DNA of 64,000 bases from Nothophaeocryptopus gaeumannii. Its lineage: Eukaryota; Ascomycota; Dothideomycetes; Mycosphaerellales; Mycosphaerellaceae. The translations under genes and the position numbers were made by a program. The notes under the pieces are model-generated. The model made no database searches. It was not told where the DNA came from and saw only the letters and a list, made by a program, of their open reading frames with translations. Shown piece after piece: positions 10,755 to 21,648 of this stretch. The stretch is from contig JASISA010000042.1 in NCBI GenBank assembly GCA_031771865.1, positions 1,047,501 through 1,111,500 of the forward strand, written 5' to 3'. Within the stretch, counting starts at the first letter, position 1, and every line of letters starts with the position of its first letter.

Positions 10755-11007
10755 CTGGAAAGACGCATTGATCTGTCTAGCAAAGGGAAGAACAGACGTT
10801 GTGGGCGAGAACAGAACGTTCCAGAGCACCTTTGGGAACATGACGTGTGCCACATTGGTCATTGTCCGATGGAGGGACCGAAGCGAGCCACGCTGCGATT
10901 CACGCAGCCTTGGGATCGTGCAGATACATCGCTCAAGCGTAAGTCATCTCTGAGCTCGGGGACCTTAGAGTATCGGCATTTCTTTCGCTGTATGTGCCAC
11001 TTTTTAC

Positions 11008-12087
11008 ATGATGATGGCGGATGGCGAGCAATCAACTACTTTGCTGTCTGAAACGCCCAAAGAGGCATCACGATGCCGTGGAAAAGTGATATGGCTGCTT
11101 CATACTTCGTTTCTCCTACTATCCACTTGGTTGTTTCTAATCGGGTCATGGCCATATATAGGGTCCTTGGCCGGATGCGAAAAGCAAAGTTTCTCACCAA
11201 TCTACTGTAAGCTATGTGAGTGCCTTGCTCGACTGCAACAGCTTACCCGCACTTTCCCAGCACCAGCAGGAGAAGCTCAGGAATACTCAATCATTCAAAT
11301 GAATGGCTCATTCGCAGCTGAATCGCCGTTCAAAGGCCCTCCATCCGGATCACTCGACGCAGCCTGGAATGCATTCACGTTGTCTCCAGGTGGTACGAAG
11401 ACTCCATGGTGAATTCGAAGACTGAAGCCTGCTGATGGAGAATAGGTATCCTACCGGGTCCACTCATATCGATCTCACGGGACGAAATGGAGCGAATTGG
11501 ACAATCAAATGAGATCGATTACGCAGTAAAATTGCCAGCACACCACGGTGGAGGTTACGTTGCGTCAATCGAGGTGTTTCGTGAGTCTCCACACCGATCG
11601 CCTCGAGAACATAACGATACCCACAAAAGTTCCTGCTAATGACTGTAATCAGATCAGCTCCATTGTCTGGTTAGGAAACACTTCCTTCATCTTCAGACCA
11701 TAAGTTCTACTGACTTACTTGGACAGAACATGTTGCGAAGAGTCACTTGGGGTGACGCCTATCCACAAAATCCAGATCCGCCAGAAGTCTACCGCAAGCA
11801 TCAGGGTAACCCAATCCTCTCCTCTTGCAACCGCAGGCTTGCTGAGATCAGATACAGATCATTGCATAGATATGCTGCGGCAACATATCATGTGTCGTGC
11901 AGACACCGGCATTGTGACCGGTCGGTGGGTAGAAGGAAACGATCTACTTTATCCTTACTACAATACATGGCACTCCTGCGGCAGTACCGAGAAGATCTTT
12001 CAATGGGCGAAGGAAAGGGAGGTGAATGTGACTCAAAGGGAACTACGGACAATGCGTGGGGACATGAGATTGAAGGAGATTCCATAG
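11008..12087 (+). CDS. UstYa-family (DUF3328) oxidase 1
   Basis: UstYa-family proteins catalyse oxidative cyclisation or modification of RiPP peptides in dikaritin pathways and use two HxxHC motifs. Six exons join in phase: 11008-11206, 11261-11389, 11446-11580, 11653-11669, 11727-11805 and 11858-12087, giving 262 residues. A short cytoplasmic N-terminus is followed by one helix (about residues 27-50). Later come the SLDAAWNAF segment, the first motif HQLHC, and the second His-Cys motif in QDHCIDMLRQHI, where the outer His of HxxHC lies at the exon join. Typical family length is 230-280. One exon is only 17 nt yet encodes QLHCL. It is transcribed away from the tyrosinase, leaving a short shared upstream region. 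Confidence 0.87.
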
Positions 12088-12607
12088 ACCACGTTATGTG
12101 AATCATTCGATAGTATTCTCCATACATTCTGTTTCGAGCAATGAAAGTGCACTACAGCTATGTGCGGTTGACATGAAGTCAAGTCAGACTGATCAATCCG
12201 CGTAACAGGATGTTCTTGTCACTTGACCGTCAAAGAAGACTGATTCAGCAGACGCAGGGTGGTCACTCAACATTATCAATCTCTGCACATCATTCAATAC
12301 CACGCGGAGCCAACACTGTGAGTGATTTTTAGGTAAGGAATGGGTCTGAATGTGCGAGTCATCAAGAATCTGCTGATTCCAGCGCGCTATCTCCTGCGAA
12401 GTACGGAGGTCTTGTGTGTCAGCAACAAAGTGCGAAAGAAGTCGGCAGCGAAGCTGTTGTCATGATCGATTCGTCCATGCTCTGGATCGAGCTGTGGCAG
12501 CTTAGAGCTCTCGTCGAGCTCTTCCCAGAACCAAGTGTAGACTATGACAGTCAATCGTTGATGTACGCAAGAAGCTAGCAAGTAAAATGCTTCTCTGAAG
12601 AAACGAG

Positions 12608-13501
12608 ATGGAGATTGAGGACGAGGTGTGCTCCACCGAAGGGTATGAGCACTTGAACATATGGTCAAGCAAGACAAGAGCAGTGATTCCCTGGCTCGTG
12701 CTCGTGCTCATCAACGCTGGAATATGCATTTCTACGATCTTAATGAGTTCCAGTGGGACACCTTTGGATCGCGACCACCGCTATATCAACCAAGAAACGA
12801 ACGAGTTGCTGAAACGAACTTCAGCGTATTGTACGATCAGACACTCGTGGTGATTTCTAATGATGGTCGAATTGCTGATACGATCGATAGCACCGCTGCT
12901 GGACACTCTCGACCTATCTGTGAGGATGCAAAAGATTCACGGTTCATTGCATGATAATTCATCCCTGTTCCGCCAAGAAACGTCCCCTGAGGTCGATGCG
13001 GCCTGGGAAGTGTTCGACATCAAGATGTACACAGCATCGTCTTTCACAATTGCCCAGAGTGGAACGGACCTTCGAAAAGCAGTCAAGGTACCTGTCGAAT
13101 GGGGTCAGGGTAACGACGCCTACTTCGTGAACTTCGAAGTCTTCCACCTCATCCACTGCCTAAACTGGCTGCGTAAGGATATGCACTGGGAATACTACTA
13201 TGGTGAGAAGAAACCATCGGAAATATACCTACTCCATCGAGGACACTGCTTGCACGCACTACTACAGAGGCTACTTTGTAGTGCAGATGTTGGCATAGTG
13301 CCTTACATATGGGTGAATGACGAAGGAGCGGACTATGACAAGGCATACCCAAACCCGAACTTTAGCACCAACAAGATGTGCCGAGATTTTGGTGCCGTCC
13401 ACGATTGGTCAGAAGAAAACTATATCCCTGGCGCAGTGGAGAAGCACAAATACTTAAGACCACCGGAGGGAAGTTTGGTCAGTCTTTGGCCAGAGCTGTG
13501 A
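12608..13501 (+). CDS. UstYa-family (DUF3328) oxidase 2
   Basis: Two exons (12608-12830 and 12891-13501; intron GTACGA...CGATAG, phase 1) give 277 residues. An N-terminal cytoplasmic segment is followed by one membrane helix (about residues 25-48), then SPEVDAAWEVF, typical of the family. Both catalytic motifs are present: HLIHC in FHLIHCLNWLRKDMHW and HRGHC in LHRGHCLHALLQ. The C-terminal half closely resembles the convergent neighbour at 13749-14670 (shared NWxRKDMHWxYYYG and MCRxxxAxxxW). The pair therefore looks like an inverted duplication. Having a single intron distinguishes this pair from the intron-rich members at 11.0, 15.8 and 17.4 kb. Confidence 0.9.
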
Positions 13502-13748
13502 GAGATTAGAATGCTCGGACGGAGGACCCAGACGAGGTTTCTCCAGAGGGTAAAACTTACGGGCCCCGTTTCGGCCAAGACATGTTGAGATGGCTACATG
13601 TTGCCGTTGGTTTGCCTGCAATAAGAAGAGATGTTGTATGAAGCCCTTCAGGTTCAAAGCATGAACGCTCTCTAGCTAGCACTAGCAAAAGTCGTTTCCC
13701 TCCCAATGTATGTCCCCAGTCCACACGCATTGGACAAAGTCTGATTTG

Positions 13749-14670
13749 CTATGTCTCTGACCACATCGTTATCCGTCTTCCAGGAGATGGGTGAAAGTGA
13801 CCTCTGGATTTCTTCCTTTCCGGATCATTGTTTTGATGTCCCCATTCAAGCAATGCATCCCAGTTTCGACACATTTTGCGAATGCTGAAGTCTGGAGCTG
13901 GCCATGCTTGATCGAAGGCCTCTTGTGTCTGCCAGATATAAGGAATCGGGTCTACATCAGCATTGCACATCAAAGTCTGGAGCAGAACATGCTGGCAGTG
14001 ACCTCGATGCGCCTTCCAAAGTGGAGATGCAGTCGTGTTGCCATAGTAGTAATCCCAGTGCATATCCTTTCGGATCCAGTTCAGGCAATGGATTCTGAGG
14101 TGATGTTAGCTGGTGGCCGCGGCCAGCAAGGGTTGACAATGGCTTACTGGTGAAACATCTCATACTGGACAAGGTAGGCGTCATTGCCTTCTCCCCACCA
14201 AGCTGGAGCTGGTACTGCGGTGCGTAGATCGACCCCGACATGGGACAGATTGGACGATGATGCGGTGAATATGGTTTTCGAGAGCATCTCCCATGCCTCA
14301 TCAACTTCTGGAGATGGATCTTGACGATATATGGAGTCATCATGAAAGCGTCCATTCATAGTCCTTGGCGATGGCGAGAGATCGATGTGGTCAAATAGAG
14401 GCGCTGTGATCAGGTGAGCTTTTGCTGCAGCAACTTCTCAGAAACCATACAGAAGGTAGAAAGTCTCTTCAGATCAGCGTTCAAGCTGTGATTGTTGTAA
14501 CGATCGTCGTGGTGGCCGGCAGAGCTTGAGTGAATGGCAACATAGAGCCAAAGAGCAATGTTGAGGACCGACATGCCTATCCAGACCAGGGGGATTCTTG
14601 GCCTTTCTTTGTGCATATGTCGTTTCTTCTCGTCAGGAGAGCACATTGAATCCTCTCTCTTGCATTCCAT
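13749..14670 (-). CDS. UstYa-family (DUF3328) oxidase 3
   Basis: Exons 14451-14670, 14148-14403 and 13749-14094 join in phase to 273 residues. One membrane helix lies at about residues 27-48 after a basic cytoplasmic tail. SPEVDEAWEML is followed by HQIHC (the His codon is upstream of the intron) and HRGHC in KAHRGHCQHVLLQ. The protein is a close paralogue of the gene at 12608-13501 and faces it tail to tail, with 247 bp between the stop codons. The family role is oxidative tailoring of a peptide in the secretory pathway; the substrate is unknown. Confidence 0.9.
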
Positions 14671-15123
14671 ATTTCCTTGTCTATTTGACGCAGTCGTCTG
14701 CCAACCTCATCGATGAAAAAAAGTCTACGGGACACGACTCTCGTCTACGCAAGAAAGCTCGAAGGAGTCCGATGCGAACGTAAGCGCCTGCGAAAAGCGC
14801 AAAGGGGATCTTACAAGCTTGAACATGGAACTACTCTGGGACAGGCAGAAGGCCGCTGCAGTGCGTAGTACCGGCTCAGCAGTACATAACGAAATCACAT
14901 CAGATCAACAATGGTGCCGTCTAGCGCTTGAACAATCACTGTATTTGAACACGAGGCATGATATCAAGATTCTGCTGGAAACACTTGCGGCTTCGACACC
15001 ACGACGTGCTTTGGCATTCAAGTTGAGTCTAAGCATACCCCCGAACCAATCTTGAGCAAGCCCTCGAATACAATGACCGTTTCCTCCATTTAGATATTCC
15101 ATTGCGTGTGCGTGAGGACCAGT
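14671..15123. other. upstream region of UstYa oxidase 3, no gene
   Basis: Holds only short unsupported frames. It includes the promoter side of the minus-strand UstYa gene and the 3' side of the small secreted ORF that follows. Confidence 0.5.
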
Positions 15124-15357
15124 TCAGTCTGACCTAGTTCCCCTGCAATCATTTACTCTGCAGTAGCATCCTGATCTTCAAAGTCCGCTAGGTAGTACAT
15201 GGTGAGACCAGTATCACAACAAGTATCGCTTTATCGTCAGCGAATGGGTAAGTCGTTGTATGGACAGACAGAAAGCATACGCTTGTGGTTCTGCAACCGG
15301 TGCGGCAATGGCGACAGCGGCCAGAAGAGCCCACGCCAGAGTGATGAAGTACTTCAT
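15124..15357 (-). CDS. candidate small secreted peptide (possible RiPP precursor)
   Basis: ATG at 15357 opens an N-terminus that looks like a clean signal peptide: a Lys, a run of about 15 hydrophobic residues (ITLAWALLAAVAIAA), then PVAEPQA. A plausible donor, GTATGC, follows at 15280 (phase 2); the same hexamer is used in a neighbouring UstYa gene. The second exon is uncertain. An acceptor near 15190 gives a 28-residue product, whereas one a few bases on gives a tail with three Cys ending at 15124. It sits between two UstYa genes, where a precursor would be expected. It lacks the repeated core units and Kex2 sites of known dikaritin precursors, so the role is speculative. Confidence 0.35.
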
Positions 15358-15783
15358 TGCGGATTTGTTGGCGTCGTGGTGGTTGCGATAGTTGGGAAGT
15401 TGGATCAAGCTGGTTGTACGATCGATGTTGAGTACGTTTCGGGATCAATGGGTGATTAAATGGGCCCTTATCAGGTCGACACCGTCGCAGCATCATTGAG
15501 CTAAGCTTGTAGACCATATACAGTGGGTGCTGCAAGGAGTGCAGCCGCGGGCAGGCTAACGAGCATCGCTGCGCTGCTCGCTGCTCCTTCTTTACACAAT
15601 CAAGTGGTCACTGTCTTCGTAAGGAAGTCTGTTGTCAAACCCTCACTGCGTTTGCCAAACCGTCTCCGCATGACGTTATGGTTGTTTCGTCCTTCGTACG
15701 ATCTTCTCTTGCAAATCCTTTGGTACCGTTTTGTCCTCACTATTGTAGCTCTCCACTGAGGAGAAGTATCAAGAGATCTTGCA

Positions 15784-16849
15784 ATGCATCCGCATCACGA
15801 CGACGACGGCAACAACAACGAATCCATGAATTTCGAGAGCTCCGAGCACTTGCTGGAAAAGGAAGACTCACAGATCCAAAGATCCTTCACTAAGCAATGG
15901 GCGATATCACGATCATCTCGAACCATCATTGTCTCTCAAAGCCTTGTGATCCTGATCTTAATATCTGTATTCGGTGTAATTCTCCATGGCGATGTAACTC
16001 TGTTCCATTCGCGATGCGAGAAGGCCTCATCAATGCCCTGTAAGCACATTGCATCAGAATCATACCCAGCAAGGAGTTGACTGAAGCAACTTTAGCACCT
16101 ATCCGTGACGCATTAGCAACTGTCCCATTCGTCGTCAACGAGCGACACGCCAATCCCGAAAACCACTCCGCTTGGATGGGCGCAACCAGTGATGTAGACG
16201 CGGCGTGGGATAGCATCATCAATTGTTAGTATGCGCTTAAAAAACTTCTCGAAGACACTGACCAAATTGATTGCGTAACAGCAAAGCCGATTGCAATATC
16301 GAGAGAAGAAGTCGAGACCAGGTATGGTGAGGTCCCTGCCGATGCATGGGAAATACCTTCGGACTTTGTGGAAAAGTACGGCAGAGGGTTTGTAGGACTG
16401 GCTGAAGTTGGGCACCAGCTGCATTGTCTGGTACGTCTTCTCTTGAAACGAAGATTCGTTTCCTTTCGATGCTGGTATTAACAATCCTGTCAGAACATGA
16501 TAAGATTGTACACGTATGCCGAACATTACTACGCTCGAGACCCTCCGCCAACAACGTTCACCCAGAACACTCCTGAAGTTCTCCGATGGCATATCGGTAT
16601 GCTGTCCTCTCGAGGGTATCAATCAAAAGGCTGACCTGTGATTCTCTAGATCATTGTATTGATATCATCCGCGACGCAATAATGTGCAATTCCGACACAG
16701 GATTCTTTATTTCGAAAGTGAGGGCAGGGCGTCCCTCGCCAAGGCCAGATTTTACGGCCTCGAGATACTGTCGAGATTTTGGAGCGGTCATGGATTTTCT
16801 ATCCACACGCGTGATCACCGAGCTTGTGCCAGAGCAGCCTTCCGAGTAG
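15784..16849 (+). CDS. UstYa-family (DUF3328) oxidase 4
   Basis: Five exons join in phase: 15784-16039, 16096-16224, 16282-16430, 16494-16596 and 16650-16849, giving 278 residues. The N-terminus is His/Asp/Asn-rich and cytoplasmic, followed by one helix (about residues 50-70). TSDVDAAWDSI matches the family's conserved Asp-x-x-Trp region. Motif 1 is HQLHC in EVGHQLHCLNMIR; motif 2 is HIDHC in WHIDHCIDIIRDAIMC. The end carries ASRYCRDFGAVMDF, a conserved C-terminal block. Intron positions around both motifs match those of the genes at 11.0 and 17.4 kb, supporting common descent of these three. Confidence 0.9.
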
Positions 16850-17394
16850 ATACCATGCGAACTGAAAAGAAAGGCTGAAATACGACGATGTCTAACGATG
16901 CATTAAAGTTATCGTTAGCTGTTCTTTACCCAAATCTGCACTGTCGTGGTTTTGGATGGAGTGAACAGCAGTGTTGGGTTTTCCTGCTCACAGAACTGCG
17001 CACGGACTCTTGTTGAGTGAATCTATGGGCTTATGGAACGTGAGTCTGCAGCTTCGAACCGAATTGCGCAGACCACTTTGACTACGGTTCTGCGAGGTTC
17101 GGAACGATTGCTGATGCAACCATCTCAGATGGCTCGGCTGAGTTCGCCCAAGGAAGCTCCTGCCCATGCACAGTCCGCAAAGAATCGACTGGCGAGACTC
17201 ACAGTAGATCTGATAGTTGCCTGTAAGCTGAGCCATGTCGGCAGTTGGCTTGTATGTGGGGAGCATCGTGATCACATTGTGCACACACTGCTGGCCCTCC
17301 ACTTGACGATAATCTACACACCAGGAGCCCTGTTCTTCCCTGCAGACATCCAGCGCAGCTCTTCAGGACGTCGGATGCATACTCGTCCATCAAT

Positions 17395-18331
17395 ATGCCG
17401 GGCTCTTTTGACCGTCTCTCCGATGGCCATGCGGAAGAGGCTGAAGAACTCCTCTCTCAGAAGCCGAAGGCCTTCCGCAGAACCCAACTCTGGAGGCGGC
17501 CACGACTGCTCGTGGTGCTGATCTTCACCTTCTTCTTAGGTGCTGCAATCTCAGCGTTCGCCACCGGGTCTGTAGCTGTTCCCAGGAGACTGGGAAAAAG
17601 TTCGTTGAGCTTCGTGCCAGAGAGTGAGTGCCGGAGAATATCAGCAAGAGAGTACGGCCGGCAATTCGCTCTGACACTTTAGTACAGTCCCTACCATCGC
17701 ATACCCGTGGAGAATGCATCCGTTGTTGTGGGGAGTCGGTAAAGAGGCAGATCAGATGTGGGAGGATACCAATCCGCGTAAGTCAATGAGCGTTCCGAGG
17801 CAATTTGCAGCGCCTCTTACCAGAACCCAGGTGGCGGAGGTTTCATTCGCGTGCCACATCCTCGTTCATACGAACTTCTCGAGGAGAGCTGGCCAGTTCC
17901 CAATGATCCTGACGACGCGGAGATCTATGTGATAAGTGTTGCGCATCAGCTCCATTGTCTGGTAACGGCATGTTTCCCCTCGAAGTATGTAGCTGACTGT
18001 CGTTGACAGCATAGTATACGACAAGCGCTCAAGTACAACCTTACGACGGAAGCGCTGCACATTGATCATTGCCTTGACTCGAGTAAGTAAGCATCTCCTC
18101 AGATGTTAAGGCGAGGGTGCGGCTAATAGTGAGGTAGTACGGCAAGTCATTCTCTGTGCCGGAGATACTGCTCTAGAAAGTACACAACGAGTTGATCGTG
18201 GAGGAAACCGCTTTTCGCTCGTCACTAGCGGACAAGGGGCCACGCATCCATGCAAAGATTGGACAGTGCTCAAAGCCTTTATCGAGAGAAACATGTGGCA
18301 AGACTCTCGCAATGGAAGACGCGAGGTCTGA
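17395..18331 (+). CDS. UstYa-family (DUF3328) oxidase 5
   Basis: Five exons join in phase: 17395-17623, 17688-17777, 17831-17961, 18010-18082 and 18138-18331, giving 238 residues. A cytoplasmic tail with EEAEELL is followed by one helix (about residues 40-58), the EADQMWED block, then HQLHC (SVAHQLHCLHSIRQAL) and HIDHC (LHIDHCLDS). The C-terminal VILCAGDTALE resembles the CRADTG/CNSDTG block of the paralogues, and CKDW ends the domain. An alternative acceptor at the start of exon 2 (17682 instead of 17687, with a different donor) would alter only a few residues. It marks the right edge of the tyrosinase/UstYa cluster. Confidence 0.88.
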
Positions 18332-19617
18332 AGTGCGGAGTGAGAATACAGAAACGAGTCGAGGATATGATGGCGTATCAACGCATGTGTGGGAGGTGGA
18401 GGAGCAACAGTAGGGAGTGGAAGGTCGAGGCGGCTGTGTTCTGCCTCAGGCTCATACGTATCAAATGATGCGACGTCATGGACGGCTTGGCACATATTAG
18501 TTCTACTCTATGGAAGCCCTGAGAACTTCATCGCTTCCTTCACTACACTTCGATTGTTGTTCCCGGCGAAACTGCCCATTGCATATTGCTCGCCACTCTC
18601 CTCACTTAACTCTCAGGCATGTCTTGGTCTCGGGAGACATGCTCAAGCAGGAGTGTGAGCCAGAAGACGAGGCTGTTGTCATTGCGTTGCAGCCATGCGA
18701 CGTGAGGCACCTCAACAACCGAACCTCGATCGAGCACTGGTCTGGACTAATCGCCCGGCAGATGCGTGACAGACATTGTTCGTGTCTTTCCGTCGACGAA
18801 AGGCATAAATAGAGACTGTCGCCGGTTCATGAAGTTTGATTCCACCAGACAAGCAACAGTCTACAATCAGAAAGTTCTCAAATCCCAAGAGCAACCCTCG
18901 ATCACAATGAGACAAACCCAATACTGCCTCAATGGGCGCGCAGCTGCGGCGGAACCCACCAGCTAAGCAACAGCATTGGGGAGACCGTCGAACTGTGCAG
19001 CAACGGCAAGGACCTCTGCTCGTTTTGCACCCCGAAGCCGAGCTGTTCTTCCAAGAACTGCCAGAACTTCAATGGAGTGTACTCCGAAGCTCTTTAAGCA
19101 TCGCGCAGACTTTCATGAATTAATAAAATGAAAGGGTTGGGCCGACGTCGTCCTCGGAAATTGCAGCTACGCCTTCGCCTTCGCCTTCACAGTCTGCTGG
19201 ACGTCTTCGCATCTGCCAGTACAGCAAGGGTGACTAGGGTTCTTGTCTTCAGCGTCATTACAGCTTAGTTCATTCACTCAACGGCGGTATGCCAATCGGG
19301 GCATGACCAATGTCGGTGCTTGTTCTTGTGGAGTCTATGGGTGTATTCAGCCACCCTGGTAGTCATATAATCGAGGCATTCCACATAGTCTTTCCTTTGT
19401 TTCGGATTTCTTGTACGACAGGGATATACCTTCAACATCAGAACTACTTGGCATGTACCCTCAGAGCACATACTCCGCTTTTGTGAACGGATCATTTCGA
19501 CGTCATCTTGAACTTTTCTACTAAATCCTTGAAGCAAACCTCAATGGATCGTTGCAGACAGCTTTACATTCTCTTGCAACAACGATCAGGCACTCAGAAG
19601 ACCACACCGGATCCAAC
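18332..19617. other. no confirmed gene; possible Cys-rich exon
   Basis: The plus-strand frame from 18840 to its stop at 19101 is open for 86 codons without an ATG. It ends in a protein-like segment with closely spaced Cys (18990-19068; contains CSFCTPKPSCSSKNC). It could be the last exon of a small secreted protein, but I could not find a first exon. A minus-strand frame at 19274-19537 is basic and Cys-containing but matches nothing I recognise. Confidence 0.35.
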
Positions 19618-20484
19618 ATGCCTCCCCAGAATGGCATGCTCCCACCCAGCGAAGCCGCCATCTCCGTCCTCGAAACCGGCGTCCACCACCTCTCTGAAGG
19701 CCTAATAACAACCTTCATACAAAACATCTATGGAGCCCTCCTTCTCTCCTCTGGCGGTCTCTTCGCCGTCATCCTTGGTGGCGGCTTCCCTCAGATCGAA
19801 GAACAAAATCCTGGTATCCAACGATTATTTCAGAGCGCATCGTTCTCTTTCGGTCTGGTCTTGGTATATTTGGTCGGAGCGGAATTGTTCACGGGATATC
19901 CGATGTGGTACGCCATGACAGCTCTCGAACGAAAAGGGCGTCCGTTGCAGTATCTTCGAGGAGGCGTTGTGAGTTGGCTAGGAAATTTGGTCGGCTGTCT
20001 GATCTTCTCTGGCCTCTTCGTGAAACTCACGGATGTGCTCGAACACGAGCCCTATCGCTCATCCATCATCAACGAAGTCGTGGAAGATATCATCGACCTG
20101 TCCTGGCACGTCATCTTCATCCGCGCGATCGGTTGCGGCTGGCTCGTCACTCTCGCCATGTTCTTGGGCACGCAGAATCAAGACGGGATCTCAAAGATCA
20201 TCTGTCTTCATTTTCCGTTCATGATTTCCACGGCCTTGAAGTTCCCACACACTGTCAAATTCATGTATTTGTGCAGTGCTGGAATGATGCTGGGTGCGCC
20301 GTTGAGTATTGGAGGATTCTTTTGGAAATGTCTGCTACCTGTTACGCTTGGGAACGTGATTGGTGGCAGCATTTTGACTGGCGGGTATCTTTGGTGGATG
20401 TATCTGCGCAGCGCGGATACGGACAAGTATCTTGATGGGTATGAGGATGGAGATGGAAGAATTAGGTTGGATGAGCATGAGTGA
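19618..20484 (+). CDS. formate/nitrite transporter (FNT) family channel
   Basis: Intronless, 288 residues from the ATG before PPQNGML. FNT proteins are six-helix pentameric channels for formate, nitrite or related small anions in the plasma membrane. Six hydrophobic segments are visible, along with family landmarks: GALLLSSGGLFAVI in the first helix, LVGAELFTGYPMWYA as the first re-entrant loop, RAIGCGWLVTLAMFLG in the middle and GNVIGGSILTGGYLWW at the end. The C-terminus is short, acidic and cytoplasmic. An earlier in-frame ATG at 19552 would add 22 residues without hydrophobic character. Its stop lies only 5 bp from the stop of the convergent gene downstream. No tie to the UstYa cluster is evident. 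Confidence 0.86.
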   Translation: MPPQNGMLPPSEAAISVLETGVHHLSEGLITTFIQNIYGALLLSSGGLFAVILGGGFPQIEEQNPGIQRLFQSASFSFGLVLVYLVGAELFTGYPMWYAMTALERKGRPLQYLRGGVVSWLGNLVGCLIFSGLFVKLTDVLEHEPYRSSIINEVVEDIIDLSWHVIFIRAIGCGWLVTLAMFLGTQNQDGISKIICLHFPFMISTALKFPHTVKFMYLCSAGMMLGAPLSIGGFFWKCLLPVTLGNVIGGSILTGGYLWWMYLRSADTDKYLDGYEDGDGRIRLDEHE

Positions 20485-20489
20485 GGGAA

Positions 20490-21388
20490 TCAAGGACGAA
20501 GTTGCTTCCTGGTATACTCCACAGCCAAAACATTCAGATTGACCTCAGTCAACCCCATCCCTCGATACGCACAATCCACGTCTGGAATCGGGTACTGCGC
20601 TGCATCGACGAGGTCCTCGTTGTAGATTCCGGAGAGCTTAGGGATGGCGATAGTGGCGTATTTGAATGGGGCAGAAGTGCCCAGGGCTGAGTCAATGGGG
20701 TCTTTGAGGGAGGCGAAGATACGAATGAGGGAGGCGACTTCTGGGGATGAGAGTCTGCCGAAGAGTTTGCGGATGTAGCGGGACCATTGGCGGATGGAGT
20801 CGGAGGAGGCAAAATGGGAGGAGTAATAGGGAGGGCTGCAAAGAACTTCAGTCGATTGTTTTCAGGCTCAGAAAAAAGTTGTATCTAACGTCAAGTGCTC
20901 AGAGTCCTTCGATGCTGATCATGCCATAAACTTCTTATACTCCCTATCTCCATCAACCCTCCCTATCGTCATATTCGTTCCGTTTCGGAAACTAGTCGCA
21001 GCGGTCCTGCATCCCAGAATCAGCACTCTCCTCTCTCCGCCTCTTCCTCACGCTATCGCGTCACAACTCACCCATACCCCGCCGTAAGATGAAGTCCAAC
21101 ATGGTAACCTATCCCACTCAAGTCCACCGGCGGATTTCTCCCTCCATCCGAAGTCCAAGGCCAGCAAAGTGGATTATACAGAGGGCAAGCAAGGACAATA
21201 GCGCAGAAGAAGATGATAGGGATAATGAAAACTATCAGGAAGACGACGAGGATGACTGTGAGGATGATGGCGCAAAAGCAAAATCTTGAGCGTCGTTGAA
21301 ATCGCCGTCCGGCTCTTGCTAGAGGTGCCTGTTGGGAGATGGTGATCGAGCCGTAGGACGTTACTGTCGTTTCCTCGTTTTCAGACAT
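20490..21388 (-). CDS. single-pass membrane protein, unknown function
   Basis: Three exons join in phase: 21072-21388, 20932-21006 and 20490-20835, giving 245 residues. A cytoplasmic N-terminus of about 35 residues ends in Arg-rich sequence. A strong hydrophobic stretch follows (about residues 37-65; contains VILVVFLIVFIIP). The outer part includes NPLCWPWT and a folded-looking C-terminal half with SSPEVASLIRIFASLKDPID. The last exon has no ATG of its own, so it becomes visible only after splicing from a GTTTAT donor at 20931. The stop is 5 bp from that of the FNT gene. No known domain was recognised; the outward-facing topology resembles LEA-like or cell-surface fungal proteins only in outline. 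Confidence 0.62.
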
Positions 21389-21648
21389 TGTATTTGGCAG
21401 TCGTGGTGGAGGATGGTTGAGAAAGTGTATCGTTTCGTGGTTGGAGATGAGGTTACAGCCTGAAGGATTCGAAATGGTGGCTCGGGTGCTATACACATCA
21501 GTTAGCTAAATCAAGGCAATGTTGCTGAGTCTATAGTTTGCTCTCGCAGCAGACCTCTAGCTACAGTATTTTGATTTCTGTCAAGTATGGGATCTCATAG
21601 CTCTGTTGGCGAATTTAACCTCCTCAGCTGCTCGCAATAGACGGACCT

